A DNA stretch of 22,081 nucleotides from Cyclobacteriaceae bacterium (lineage in GTDB: Bacteria; Bacteroidota; Bacteroidia; Cytophagales; Cyclobacteriaceae), in assembly GCA_025363495.1 (NCBI GenBank), contig JANYDR010000553.1:1-22081 (forward strand), in the 5' to 3' direction. The notes under the pieces were generated by a model. The model was given only the letters and a program-made list of their open reading frames with translations, searched no databases and was not told where the DNA came from. Positions 8,536-16,305 of the stretch are shown one piece after another; positions within the stretch are counted from its first letter, which is position 1; every line of letters starts with the position of its first letter. A program made the position numbers and the translations under genes.

Positions 8536-9657
8536 ATGTTCCAGGGTTTAAAAGTGCTTGAGTTGGCTTCCGTCCTTGCAGGCCCCAGTGCTGGGCAATT
8601 TTTTGCCGAGCTTGGAGCAGAAGTAATCAAAATAGAAAATCTGAAAACGGGTGGAGATGTTACCCGTTCCTGGAAAGGTGCTGGTGAGAATGGAGATATA
8701 TCAGCCTATTTCTGCTCATGCAACTGGGGAAAGAAATCTGTAGCAATTGATTTGAGTACAACATCTGGAAAGCAAATTGTTCAAAAGCTGGCAGCCCGGT
8801 CAGATGTTGTCATTGCCAGTTATAAACCTGGGGATGCTGAAAAGTTGGGAGTTTCTTACGAGCAACTAAAATCAGTCAATCCACAACTAATTTATGGACA
8901 GATCACCGGCTATGGTTCGGATAATGAACGAGTGGGTTATGATGCTGTAATACAAGCTGAAGCAGGCTTTATGGATTTGAATGGGGAGAAAGAAGGACCA
9001 CCTGTTAAAATGCCGGTTGCATTAATAGATATATTGGCGGGACATCAATTGAAAGAAGGATTTTTGCTTGCGTTGTTAAAAAAAGAAAAAACAGGAGAAG
9101 GAAGTCTCGTCGAAGTTTCACTTATACAAACGGCAATAGCGTCACTTGCGAACCAGGCGACCAATTGGCTGGTAGCAAAGAAACTTCCTGTCCGTCAGGG
9201 ATCGTCGCATCCTAACATTGCGCCCTATGGCGAAGTCTTTAATACAATGGATGGCAAAAGAATATTACTTGCTGTTGGGAATGACAAGCAGTTTCAAAAT
9301 TTAATGGAAGTGTTGAATGATTCTTCGGTAGCAACGCTACCGGATTATTCAACAAACGAAGCGCGTGTTGTTAATCGAAACTCGCTGAATGTCATGCTTA
9401 CCGCGTTGATAAAAAAAATTGATAGCGAAACTCTCCTGGGTCGCTTACATCATTTCAAAGTACCGGCTGGAAAGATTCAAAATATACAGGAATTGTTTGA
9501 GATGCCACAGGCAAAGGAAATGTTGTTGCGGGCAAATGATATTACCGGTGTGCGTAATGTGGCAATACGTATGGAGAATGATATCGATTTACCGTTGCTG
9601 CCACCGCCCCATTTAGGGGAGCATACCAAGGAAGTAATGAAAAGTATTGATTTTTAG
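8536..9657 (+). CDS. CaiB/BaiF family (family III) CoA-transferase
   Basis: A 373-aa cytosolic enzyme from the ATG at 8536; a TTG two codons earlier is possible but less likely. The N-terminus GLKVLELASVLAGPSAGQ is the CoA-binding Rossmann start of the family. WGKKSVAIDL near 66-75 and LIYGQITGYG near 118-127 are typical. The aspartate of MPVALIDILAG (D165 from the ATG) matches the catalytic Asp that forms the aspartyl-CoA thioester. The C-terminal HPNIAPYGEVFNTMDGKRILLAVGN block and PPPHLGEHTKEV are also family features. The reaction moves CoA between carboxylic acids; substrates are not readable from sequence. Neighbours give no pathway: an exported DUF6265-like gene follows 46 bases later, and tlpA-mnmA diverge upstream. 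Confidence 0.93.
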   Translation: MFQGLKVLELASVLAGPSAGQFFAELGAEVIKIENLKTGGDVTRSWKGAGENGDISAYFCSCNWGKKSVAIDLSTTSGKQIVQKLAARSDVVIASYKPGDAEKLGVSYEQLKSVNPQLIYGQITGYGSDNERVGYDAVIQAEAGFMDLNGEKEGPPVKMPVALIDILAGHQLKEGFLLALLKKEKTGEGSLVEVSLIQTAIASLANQATNWLVAKKLPVRQGSSHPNIAPYGEVFNTMDGKRILLAVGNDKQFQNLMEVLNDSSVATLPDYSTNEARVVNRNSLNVMLTALIKKIDSETLLGRLHHFKVPAGKIQNIQELFEMPQAKEMLLRANDITGVRNVAIRMENDIDLPLLPPPHLGEHTKEVMKSIDF

Positions 9658-9703
9658 ATCTGATCAATTGATTCAAATGTTTGCAATAAGTTTATTTTAA
9701 GGT

Positions 9704-10171
9704 ATGAAAATAATTCTTCCGGTATTTTTCTTGTTTCTGTTCGCTGATCTGACCAATGCCCAAGAAGTTTCTTTCCAGGCGAAAGAAAGTTTCAATAAAG
9801 TAAAATGGATTGAAGGCATGTGGATCAGGACTAATTCGAAGCAGGGTCGAACTGGCCATGAGCGCTGGCAAAAATTTTCTTTAACCGAATTGCGTGGATT
9901 TGGAGTGACTATGAACGGTGTCGATACCGCTTTCGTTGAAAAAATCAGCATTGTAATAAAAGACAATATTCTTTTTTATGTAGCCGATGTCGTTGAAAAC
10001 AAGCGTTCAATCTATTTTAAATTCACGGAATTAAGTGATAATGGATTTGAATGCGAGAATCCTGATCATGATTTTCCAAAGAAAATAACTTATCAATGTG
10101 AAGGAAATAAGCTAAAAGTCGTGGTCTCAGGCGACGGAAAATCCATCGATTATCTTTTTGAGCGGAAATAG
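9704..10171 (+). CDS. Exported small beta-rich protein, DUF6265-like
   Basis: A 155-aa protein with a clean Sec signal peptide (hydrophobic 3-15, cleavage after LTNA near residue 19). The mature part has the order WIEGMWIR, ERWQKFSLTELRGFGVTM, FVEKISIVIKDNILFYVADV and FECENPDHDFPKKITYQ. The HDFPxxIxY string and the WxxG start are what I know of the DUF6265 family, which has a lipocalin-like look and no established function. It lies 46 bases after the CoA-transferase gene on the same strand and may be cotranscribed, although the two products act in different compartments. Confidence 0.75.
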   Translation: MKIILPVFFLFLFADLTNAQEVSFQAKESFNKVKWIEGMWIRTNSKQGRTGHERWQKFSLTELRGFGVTMNGVDTAFVEKISIVIKDNILFYVADVVENKRSIYFKFTELSDNGFECENPDHDFPKKITYQCEGNKLKVVVSGDGKSIDYLFERK

Positions 10172-10286
10172 GCTCAATTGACAGGTATTAGAACCGAGGT
10201 TCCATACAACTAGCTCGAAATAAAGGGAAAAGTGGTATATTGCTGCTCTTTTCATTTTACAAGACCCGGTTAACCTCTTATTATTT

Positions 10287-10658
10287 ATGCTTTTAGAAAA
10301 TAACCCTTATACTTCACTTTGGAATAAGTACCGCCCTATGATTTTGAAATTGATGGTGGATTCAGAGAAAGATCCCCAGCAATACAAGTTATTTTCCCAT
10401 GAATTCAAGGCAGTTGGTATCAAAGAGAAGACAGGGTATTCATTTGTTCTGGAAGTTTATCAGGGTAAGGCCGTCAATAAGATCAAAGGTTCAACAGTTG
10501 CACGCGACTTGCTAAGTGTTCTTCAGCAGTCACAAAAGGCTTTCCAGCTAATGAATGCAGCAGTATATGAGTTGAAAATGGACAAGCAATTCATGTTTCA
10601 TGTTACCCGGAAAGTAGAAGCGGTACAGCCAGAACCAGTTCCTGTAGCGGAAGTTTAA
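10287..10658 (+). CDS. Unrecognised small soluble protein
   Basis: A 123-aa protein that I do not recognise. It has no signal peptide or membrane segment. The sequence alternates amphipathic helix (residues about 8-25, LWNKYRPMILKLMVDSEKD), a beta-like core (SFVLEVYQGKAVNKI at 52-66), a Gln-rich helix (DLLSVLQQSQKAFQLMNAAVYEL at 74-96) and a flexible Pro/Glu tail (VQPEPVPVAEV). The even composition, a start at an ATG and a full-length frame free of overlap support a real gene. Upstream lies a short imperfect inverted repeat (GAACC/GGTTC at 10191-10202) without a T-run. Expression alone or with the next gene is unclear because 118 bases separate them. Confidence 0.65.
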   Translation: MLLENNPYTSLWNKYRPMILKLMVDSEKDPQQYKLFSHEFKAVGIKEKTGYSFVLEVYQGKAVNKIKGSTVARDLLSVLQQSQKAFQLMNAAVYELKMDKQFMFHVTRKVEAVQPEPVPVAEV

Positions 10659-10776
10659 CAGCTGGGGAAATTATTCCACAACATCAGATTTAAGTCATAA
10701 AAAATACGTGATTCATCGGGCGAGATGAAGGCATAGGTATTGCATGTCTGGCAATAGGCTTTAATCCAATTTTCCC

Positions 10777-12126
10777 TTGAATAACATATTCCTGAAACGT
10801 ACCATATTAATCCTGCTTGCAGGTTCTTTGTTAGCGCTTGCCGTGTGGAGCGGATTGCAGGTATCCAATGTTTCCAATGAGCGGGCCGAAGTCAAGAAAG
10901 ACTATAGCACTCTTAATAATATATCTTATGGACTGCTATCGGTAAACGCCTGGCGCGACCACCTTGTTCGCGTTATAACAAATCGTATTGATGATTTTGA
11001 ATTTACGCCCGCCCAGGAGGCTGCAATAAAATCGCAGGTGTCAGCGGTCCTTCATGCCGTTATTTACAAAGCTGACAGTATGCTTCAGGTGAAGCAGAAG
11101 ACAATAGGAGGGAAGCTCAAGAAATTTGCAATTAACACCCTTGTTAATCAGGAAAAGATCCATGATAAAGTCCCCCAGTTTTCTCAAACGATCGTTAATG
11201 AATTAAAGAAGCCAAAAAATAAAGAAAAGCTTAAGTTTCTTGTCAAGAGCAAACTAGAGCAATTCGGGTCTATCACGTATGATAGCGCCAATGATGTCAT
11301 ACGAAGCAAAATCTTGCTTGATAAGTACGAAGTGGCTGACGTAGCAACTTTTAATATCTATTCAGCGGTAGTGCTGGATGAGTTACAAAATAGAACTTAC
11401 TTCTATGCCTATCTTATTATGGGTATCATGGTAGTATTTTTATTGCTGTGGTGGGTACTTAGAAATCAAAGAGAACTACATACACCTTTTTTTATTATTT
11501 CTGTTCTCCTGGCGTTGACCGTACTTTTTGTCGGATTAACATCACCCATGATAGAGATTGATGCACGTATCAAGGAAATGAGTTTTCTGCTGATAGGTGA
11601 AAAAATTGTTTTCAACGATCAGGTAATGTTTTTTCAAAGTAAAAGTATTGTGGATGTTGTTCATATACTCGTTCAGACTGGAAAGTTTGATTCGGCAGCC
11701 GTTGGTATACTTATTCTTATTTTCAGCATTGTTTTTCCCATTGGTAAACTCGTTTCGACCGGTATTTATCTCATTGGAAAAAAATTGAGAAAAAATAAAG
11801 TCATACAATTCTTTGCATTCAAATCGGGAAAGTGGAGCATGGCAGACGTATATGTAGTGGCTATTTTCATGGCTTACATTGGATTTAAGGGAATTCTGGA
11901 TAGTCAGTTGGAAATGCTGAATATGAAAACGGATTCGCTGGCGAGCATTTCCACAAACGATACATCTCTGCAACCTGGATTTATTCTTTTTGTGGCCTTT
12001 GTACTTTTTGGACTGATGCTCTCAGTCATTTTACAACGAATAACCTCTATGGAGGATACAGAAATGGATGTCAATAGAACACTGGAGAAACCAGTTCAGG
12101 AGAAATTAATATCCTCAAAAAAATAA
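10777..12126 (+). CDS. PqiA-domain integral membrane protein with a long N-terminal extracytoplasmic region (TTG start)
   Basis: A 449-aa inner-membrane protein. TM1 is about 8-27. A hydrophilic, helix-rich, Lys-rich stretch (about 30-205) probably lies in the periplasm. From 207 there are about five hydrophobic segments forming a paraquat-inducible protein A (PqiA) domain, with the family signatures LTSPMIEIDARI (SPM at 256-258) and SGKWSMADVYVVAIFMAY (W353). The PqiA family is linked to envelope lipid trafficking with MCE proteins, but no MCE gene is present here. The start is unusual: an in-frame stop sits at 10762-10764 and the next ATG is at about residue 100, past TM1, so a TTG at 10777 is the only reasonable common start. 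The C-tail (about 425-449) is hydrophilic and cytosolic. It is convergent with the amidohydrolase across a repeat copy. Confidence 0.82.
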   Translation: MNNIFLKRTILILLAGSLLALAVWSGLQVSNVSNERAEVKKDYSTLNNISYGLLSVNAWRDHLVRVITNRIDDFEFTPAQEAAIKSQVSAVLHAVIYKADSMLQVKQKTIGGKLKKFAINTLVNQEKIHDKVPQFSQTIVNELKKPKNKEKLKFLVKSKLEQFGSITYDSANDVIRSKILLDKYEVADVATFNIYSAVVLDELQNRTYFYAYLIMGIMVVFLLLWWVLRNQRELHTPFFIISVLLALTVLFVGLTSPMIEIDARIKEMSFLLIGEKIVFNDQVMFFQSKSIVDVVHILVQTGKFDSAAVGILILIFSIVFPIGKLVSTGIYLIGKKLRKNKVIQFFAFKSGKWSMADVYVVAIFMAYIGFKGILDSQLEMLNMKTDSLASISTNDTSLQPGFILFVAFVLFGLMLSVILQRITSMEDTEMDVNRTLEKPVQEKLISSKK

Positions 12127-12174
12127 AATTCGGATTAGGAACTTGGCTCGAAGGTGTTGCAATATCGACAAACT

Positions 12175-12329
12175 CAGCTTCACTGAAATTTTATTTCACT
12201 ACGGAGGAATACTACACAGAGAATTCAGGCTAATGAAAATATTATTTTCAAAGTAAAGACTCGGGGGACCTCCGTGTGCATTTCACTCCGTGAGCTCTGT
12301 GTTAAATTGCATTTAGCGCATCCATGCGC
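12175..12329 (+). repeat. Dispersed intergenic repeat, copy A
   Basis: It fills most of the gap between two convergent genes. In order it has CAGCTTCACTGAAATTTT, a CGGAGG segment, an AATGAAAATATT segment, two CTCCGTG motifs, and a terminal 25-base block at 12305-12329 ending in the small palindrome GCGCATCCATGCGC. The same blocks occur in the same order in copy C (17032-17240, opposite strand), where the 25-base block matches at 24 of 25 positions. There is no coding capacity. The start boundary is approximate; the end is sharp because the match to copy C stops there. Confidence 0.75.
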
Positions 12330-12336
12330 CACGAGT

Positions 12337-13737
12337 TTAATTTATTCCTACTCTGCCCTTTACCGAATCGAATATTTTTTTTGAATTAAAGCCAACACCA
12401 TCTTTAAACACCCATTCAACTTTGCGTATATCGCTGATGTTTTTGGATGGGTCACCGTCAATGACGAGAAGGTCGGCTTCCTTTCCAACTTCAATTGATC
12501 CTATTTCCTTTTCTTTACCAAGAGCTGTGGCGCCATTGAGTGTTGCAATTCTAATGGCTTCCAGTGGAGTAAAACCATCTTCAACTAATAATTCAATTGA
12601 ACGTTGATTTCCATAGCCTGCAATAACTGCACCGTTGCCCGTGGGGTCAGTGCCGACAGTAAGTAGACCTCCTGCATCGGCAAACATTTTTTCCATACGC
12701 ATTGTATTCTTCAAAGCCTTTTCAAATGTGGCACTTCGTGGACGCGCACTTGTCTTTGCATATTCCTCTCTTGTATTTGTGGCCATTGCCTCCAGCACTT
12801 CAGGGTAGGGAGGCGACAGATCGAAGACCGCTAACGTTGAATTGATGCTCACTTTTTTATCTACCAGAAATTTTATCAGGCTTTTCACTTCATCACTGGA
12901 AGGGTCTACATCGGCAAGGCCATTATTGGTGGGGCATTCATCTTTTATTTTGTTTTTAGCAAAATCGGTTGAAGCCATAAAGCCATGCTCAAGGTGATCG
13001 ATCCCCAACCCGGCGGCTTCCCTGTAAGTAATGGAACATAGGTGTCCTGTTACTTTCAAACCACGCTGATGAGCTGTTTCTATGGCAGCCTTCAATGTGG
13101 CCTGGTTTATTTTCATGTATGATTTAAATGAGGTCATTCCTGCATCCGCCCAATAAGTGACGAACTTTTTTGCTTCTTCAGGACTTTTTAGAATGAACAT
13201 CTGTGAAGCAAATGCACCGGAACCTTCGAGATAAGGCGCCGTTATTTCCATGGTAGGTGCTATGATGGACCCTTGTTGTGATTGCTGCTTCAGGCTTATA
13301 TCGGAAAATGGTTCCAGACTTCCACCGGTTCTTATTGTGGTGACACCTGCTGCCAGGTACAACGGTGGGAATGTTACCGGCAATTGCTTGTAATGAGCAT
13401 AATATGGTTTGATCGAGATTGCAGGATAATACATATGTTCGTGTAACATCACAAATCCCGGTAAAAGCGCTTTGCCCTTTAAATCTATGACGGTCGCTTC
13501 TTTTGGAACTTTTATGGTTTTAATATCTCCAACCGATTCAATCTTCCCGTTTCGAATCACCACAACCTGATTTGCTTTAGGCGTATTTCCTTTCCCATCG
13601 ATCAAAAGCGCATTAGTAAAAGCGATGAGTGGAGCATCATAATCGATGAAGGCTTTTACTTCCTCTTTGAAAATAGGTTGAGCATAACTGATAACAGTAA
13701 CAAACAGAACAATAATGGCAAGGAAAATCCGTCTCAT
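12337..13737 (-). CDS. Exported metal-dependent amidohydrolase (imidazolonepropionase-like superfamily member)
   Basis: A 466-aa hydrolase with a Sec signal peptide (hydrophobic 4-17, cleavage after SYA near 19), so it is probably periplasmic. Metal ligands of the amidohydrolase superfamily are visible: H99 and H101 in LLPGFVMLHEH, a candidate carboxylated lysine K205 in MTSFKSYMKI, H232 in VTGHL, H251 in HLEHG and D364 in VGTDPTG. A composite beta-sandwich is formed by the N-terminus (NALLIDGKG) and C-terminus (EIGSIEVGKEADLLVIDGDP). Family members cleave amide or ester bonds in cyclic or peptide-like substrates; prolidase-like activity is one known case, but the substrate here cannot be read. 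It lies 106 bases downstream of the GntP permease on the same strand, so the permease may take up a product or a related compound. Confidence 0.9.
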   Translation of the reverse strand: MRRIFLAIIVLFVTVISYAQPIFKEEVKAFIDYDAPLIAFTNALLIDGKGNTPKANQVVVIRNGKIESVGDIKTIKVPKEATVIDLKGKALLPGFVMLHEHMYYPAISIKPYYAHYKQLPVTFPPLYLAAGVTTIRTGGSLEPFSDISLKQQSQQGSIIAPTMEITAPYLEGSGAFASQMFILKSPEEAKKFVTYWADAGMTSFKSYMKINQATLKAAIETAHQRGLKVTGHLCSITYREAAGLGIDHLEHGFMASTDFAKNKIKDECPTNNGLADVDPSSDEVKSLIKFLVDKKVSINSTLAVFDLSPPYPEVLEAMATNTREEYAKTSARPRSATFEKALKNTMRMEKMFADAGGLLTVGTDPTGNGAVIAGYGNQRSIELLVEDGFTPLEAIRIATLNGATALGKEKEIGSIEVGKEADLLVIDGDPSKNISDIRKVEWVFKDGVGFNSKKIFDSVKGRVGIN

Positions 13738-13800
13738 ATGAATTCGTTATAAAGTCAAGGTAACAATCCTTCGTGGCAGAAGCAATTCAATTTTGTGTAA

Positions 13801-13850
13801 ACCACCGATCACCGATCACTGATTACCGATTACAATTACACCATTACAAT
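13801..13850. repeat. Degenerate short tandem repeat
   Basis: Variants of the unit ACCGATC/ACTGATT/ACCGATT/ACAATT follow each other through the gntP-amidohydrolase gap and into the last bases of the gntP frame (its stop codon lies at 13844-13846). It looks like a decayed simple repeat. The possible link to the similar ATCACCGAATCAATAA stretch near 16290 is only visual. Confidence 0.5.
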
Positions 13851-15178
13851 ACAAAATCTGCAATCACTAAAAGCGCAGCAGCCACTATCCCTAGTACCAA
13901 CGTTCCCAGCGTATAAATCCTGAATCCGGTTTTTACATCCATCCCTGTTACCTGAGTCACGATCCAGAATAAGCTATCATTTGCATGTGATACAACCATG
14001 CCGCCAGCACCAATTGCTACTACGGCCAATGCTTTTGACGTCTCTGATTCAAATCCGAGATTTGTCATCATCGGAGCGAGTATAGAAGCAACCGTAATCA
14101 TGGCTACAGTAGAAGATCCTTGCGCCGTTTTGATAGCAGCAGTTAGTAAGAAAGGCAATAGTAAACCTATATGTACACCAGCCAATGCATCACCCAGCAC
14201 ATTCGCGATGCCTGAGTTCTGTAATATTTTTCCGAATACACCACCTGCACCCGTTATTAGGAGGATAATAGATGCACTTGATAATGAATTACCGACCCAT
14301 CCGGTGGTGGATAACATCTGAGTATCAAACTTTTTCGGAAGCATAAATGCCAGCAGCATTCCAATCAGCAAAGCAATGACAGGCTGACCAATGAAAGAAA
14401 AAATTTGTAAGACCATGGACTGGTCCGGCGACTCTTTCCCGACATCTACCAGCGATTTGATTACAATGAGGAAAATTGGTAATAGAATAGGAATGAACGA
14501 CAAAGTAGCGCTCGGTGCTTTTTTAAGAATTTCACTTATTTCTTCTTCTGAAACTTCAGGCGCCGGATCAATATAAGTTTTAGATGCATAAGCAGTAGAA
14601 TAGAACATTCCAACGAGCATGCAGATAAAACTAATTGGAATGCCATATAAAATGACAAGCCCTAAATCAGCATTAAGAATCCCCGCGGCACCAATCGGAC
14701 CTGGCGTGGGAGGGACCATGCAATGAGTTGTGATAAGCCCGAGAGCAAGAGCGACTGCAGGACCAGAAAGTGAAATGCCTGCTCGTTTTGATAAACTTTT
14801 GTTAAGCGGGCTGAGGATAATGAATCCACTGTCCGCAAAGACCGGAATAGCGACGATCCATCCGATTAATCCCATAGCAGTTGGCACCCTGTTTTTGCCA
14901 ATAGCTTTTAATATTTTTTCAGCCATGGCAAAGGCCCCTCCTGATTTTTCAAGGAACTCCCCGATGATTACACCGATGACAATGACAAGTCCGATTTTTC
15001 CTAACGTGCTGCCAAATCCATCATTGATCGATTCAATAATTATGGCAAGCGGCATTCCTGAGAAAATCCCAAATCCGATTGCTGCAAAAAGCAATGCAAG
15101 AAAAGGGTGAACATTAAATTTGGTTGTCATGAGAATGATGAAAACCACGGCGAGCAGAAGCAGGATGACGTAGAGCAC
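13844..15178 (-). CDS. GntP-family permease (gluconate-type carboxylate:H+ symporter)
   Basis: A 444-aa inner-membrane transporter with about 12 hydrophobic segments, the usual size for GntP. Family signatures include a SGGAFAMAEKIL helix near 79-90, IPVFADSGFIIL near 112-123, ALGLITTHCMVPPTPGPIGAAG near 144-166, TAAIKTAQGSSTVAMIT near 345-362 and GGMVVSHANDSLFWIVTQ near 395-412. These shape the substrate site for small hydroxy-acids such as gluconate or glycerate; the actual substrate is unknown. The start is a GTG at 15178: an in-frame stop occurs three codons upstream, and the first ATG would remove the first helix. A TATCTTTG promoter box lies just upstream at 15200-15207. The amidohydrolase follows and may be cotranscribed. 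Confidence 0.93.
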   Translation of the reverse strand: MLYVILLLLAVVFIILMTTKFNVHPFLALLFAAIGFGIFSGMPLAIIIESINDGFGSTLGKIGLVIVIGVIIGEFLEKSGGAFAMAEKILKAIGKNRVPTAMGLIGWIVAIPVFADSGFIILSPLNKSLSKRAGISLSGPAVALALGLITTHCMVPPTPGPIGAAGILNADLGLVILYGIPISFICMLVGMFYSTAYASKTYIDPAPEVSEEEISEILKKAPSATLSFIPILLPIFLIVIKSLVDVGKESPDQSMVLQIFSFIGQPVIALLIGMLLAFMLPKKFDTQMLSTTGWVGNSLSSASIILLITGAGGVFGKILQNSGIANVLGDALAGVHIGLLLPFLLTAAIKTAQGSSTVAMITVASILAPMMTNLGFESETSKALAVVAIGAGGMVVSHANDSLFWIVTQVTGMDVKTGFRIYTLGTLVLGIVAAALLVIADFVL

Positions 15179-15199
15179 CTTTGATTATTTGGACGTAAT

Positions 15200-15207
15200 C
15201 AAAGATA
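15200..15207 (-). promoter_or_regulatory. Bacteroidota-type -7 box for gntP
   Basis: The minus strand reads TATCTTTG, an exact match to TAnnTTTG, 21 bases upstream of the GTG start. A TTG-containing -33 candidate lies slightly closer than usual. Predicted transcription starts near 15193. Confidence 0.6.
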
Positions 15208-15274
15208 GGATTTCTATGTTCTCAATGAAATGGATTTATATTGAGGTCGGGTAGGCTGTGATATTCTAAAAAGG

Positions 15275-15430
15275 CGCGAGAGGCTTACGCGATATTTTTT
15301 TGCAGCAGAGACGCGGAGGAGCTGAGTTTCGGAGAGGTTTGAATGCACGGTAAGTATTAATCTTATTATCTCTGCGTACCTCAGCGTCTTCGCGCCTCCG
15401 CGGTGAATAATTTTAGCAGCGAAGCTGCTC
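15275..15430 (-). repeat. Dispersed intergenic repeat, copy B (diverged)
   Basis: On the minus strand it starts with CAGCTTCGCTGCTAAAATT then CACCGCGGAGG, matching the start of copy A (CAGCTTCACTGAAATTTT, then a CGGAGG) and copy C. The second half differs: it carries an inverted set of GCGGAGG/CCTCCGC and GCTGAGG/CCTCAGC motifs around a central AT-rich loop. It begins two bases past the stop of the IF2-N-like gene. A 77-codon open frame here is made of repeat sequence and is not counted as a gene. Confidence 0.6.
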
Positions 15431-15431
15431 T

Positions 15432-16172
15432 CTAAGAACTCATCCAACGTTTAAATTTTCCCCACAATGTCTTTGGGACCGGAGCTGGCACAACAGGTTT
15501 TTCAACAACTCTTTCTTCTACGACTTTAACTGCTTTTGTAGGCTGGGTTACATTTACTTTTTTAAGATAATGTAATGTCCGTTTTTCTTTTTCCAATTCG
15601 ATCAAAGCCTTTCTCTTCTCTTCTGCCTCACGTGCTTCGCGTTCACGTTGCAATGCAATTGGATTTTTAGCAGGACGTTGCGCTTGATTAGGCCTTTCAC
15701 GTCTCTGTGTATAGGGAATTCTTTTCTCAGGTCGGGGCTCTTGTGCAATGGCTGGAGGCGGCGCTAGTGAAGATGGCTCTTCAACAATGACTGCTGGCTC
15801 TTTCTTTTTTGGTTCAGGGAGCTCGATTTTCCCCAATACTTTTAAACCTGATAGTTCAATTTTTGGGGCTTTTATAACTTCAATTTTTTCTTCCTCCTTG
15901 ATTTCAGGTTCAGGGATTTCAATGTTAACCAATGACTTTTCAACGACCGGTTCATCAGGTTGTACAATCTCGATCTTTGGTTCTTCGTCAGCAACTGTAA
16001 CGACATCCTCAGGCAGTCCGTTGGGAGCAAATTTCTGGAGAATCACATTTACATGTTCGTCTTCCAGGCGAGTGTTGCCTCCGGAGTCGATAATGATGGA
16101 TTTGAGGGCAAGGTAATTTACAATTTCAACGGGCCTAAGCGCCAACTTTCTAGCCAATTGTCCAAGCCTCAT
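15432..16172 (-). CDS. Protein with an IF2-N-like N-terminal domain and a long charged, Pro-rich tail
   Basis: A 246-aa cytosolic protein. Residues about 1-50 (MRLGQLARKLALRPVEIVNYLA, then an I/V-rich helix ending near QKFAPNG) resemble the small helical N-terminal domain of bacterial translation initiation factor 2. The remainder is low complexity: Glu/Pro/Val-rich (about 55-145), an Arg/Gln/Pro stretch (about 145-170), a Lys/Glu/Arg helix likely to be a single alpha-helix or coiled coil (about 171-200), a Val/Pro hinge, and a basic aromatic end, LWGKFKRWMSS. No GTPase domain is present, so it is not IF2. The C-terminal amphipathic segment might touch membrane or nucleic acid; that is a guess. 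It has its own promoter box at 16205-16212. Function unknown. Confidence 0.75.
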   Translation of the reverse strand: MRLGQLARKLALRPVEIVNYLALKSIIIDSGGNTRLEDEHVNVILQKFAPNGLPEDVVTVADEEPKIEIVQPDEPVVEKSLVNIEIPEPEIKEEEKIEVIKAPKIELSGLKVLGKIELPEPKKKEPAVIVEEPSSLAPPPAIAQEPRPEKRIPYTQRRERPNQAQRPAKNPIALQREREAREAEEKRKALIELEKEKRTLHYLKKVNVTQPTKAVKVVEERVVEKPVVPAPVPKTLWGKFKRWMSS

Positions 16173-16204
16173 ACGGGGTTCTCTATTTTAGAATTGATCC
16201 GGTG

Positions 16205-16212
16205 CAAATATA
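16205..16212 (-). promoter_or_regulatory. Bacteroidota-type -7 box for the IF2-N-like gene
   Basis: The minus strand reads TATATTTG followed by C, an exact TAnnTTTG match 32 bases upstream of the ATG at 16172, in an AT-rich run. The -33 region is AT-rich without a clear TTTG. Confidence 0.6.
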
Positions 16213-16258
16213 GTTCGGAATTTAAAATTAATTAATATGATTTGATAATTGGCAACCA

Positions 16259-16274
16259 ATTGGGTTCACCCAAT
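16259..16274. terminator. Small perfect hairpin downstream of the DUF1080 gene
   Basis: ATTGGGT and ACCCAAT are exact inverse arms with a 2-base spacer, 32 bases past the stop of the DUF1080 lipoprotein gene. There is no T-run, so a terminator role is only suggested by position. It could equally belong to the upstream region of the IF2-N-like gene. Confidence 0.25.
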
Positions 16275-16305
16275 GATCGAATCTACAAATCACCGAATCA
16301 ATAAA

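Noticed and set aside
10191..10202. Hairpin GAACC/GGTTC as a terminator after the DUF6265-like gene
   Set aside because: Only five base pairs and no T-run; expected by chance.
11542..11973. 143-codon open frame on the - strand inside the PqiA-domain gene
   Set aside because: The PqiA frame has strong family motifs across the same bases; the antisense product is Asn/His/Tyr-rich with no domain.
14730..15110. 126-codon + strand open frame in gntP
   Set aside because: Antisense shadow of a transporter with clear GntP motifs.
15275..15430. CRISPR-like array in the region of GGAGG/CCTCC motifs
   Set aside because: The motifs are short, unevenly spaced and inverted; there are no constant-length repeats with unique spacers and no cas genes.
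15214..15447. 77-codon open frame on the - strand between gntP and the IF2-N-like gene
   Set aside because: It is composed almost entirely of repeat copy B and overlaps the end of the real upstream gene; no start context or family.
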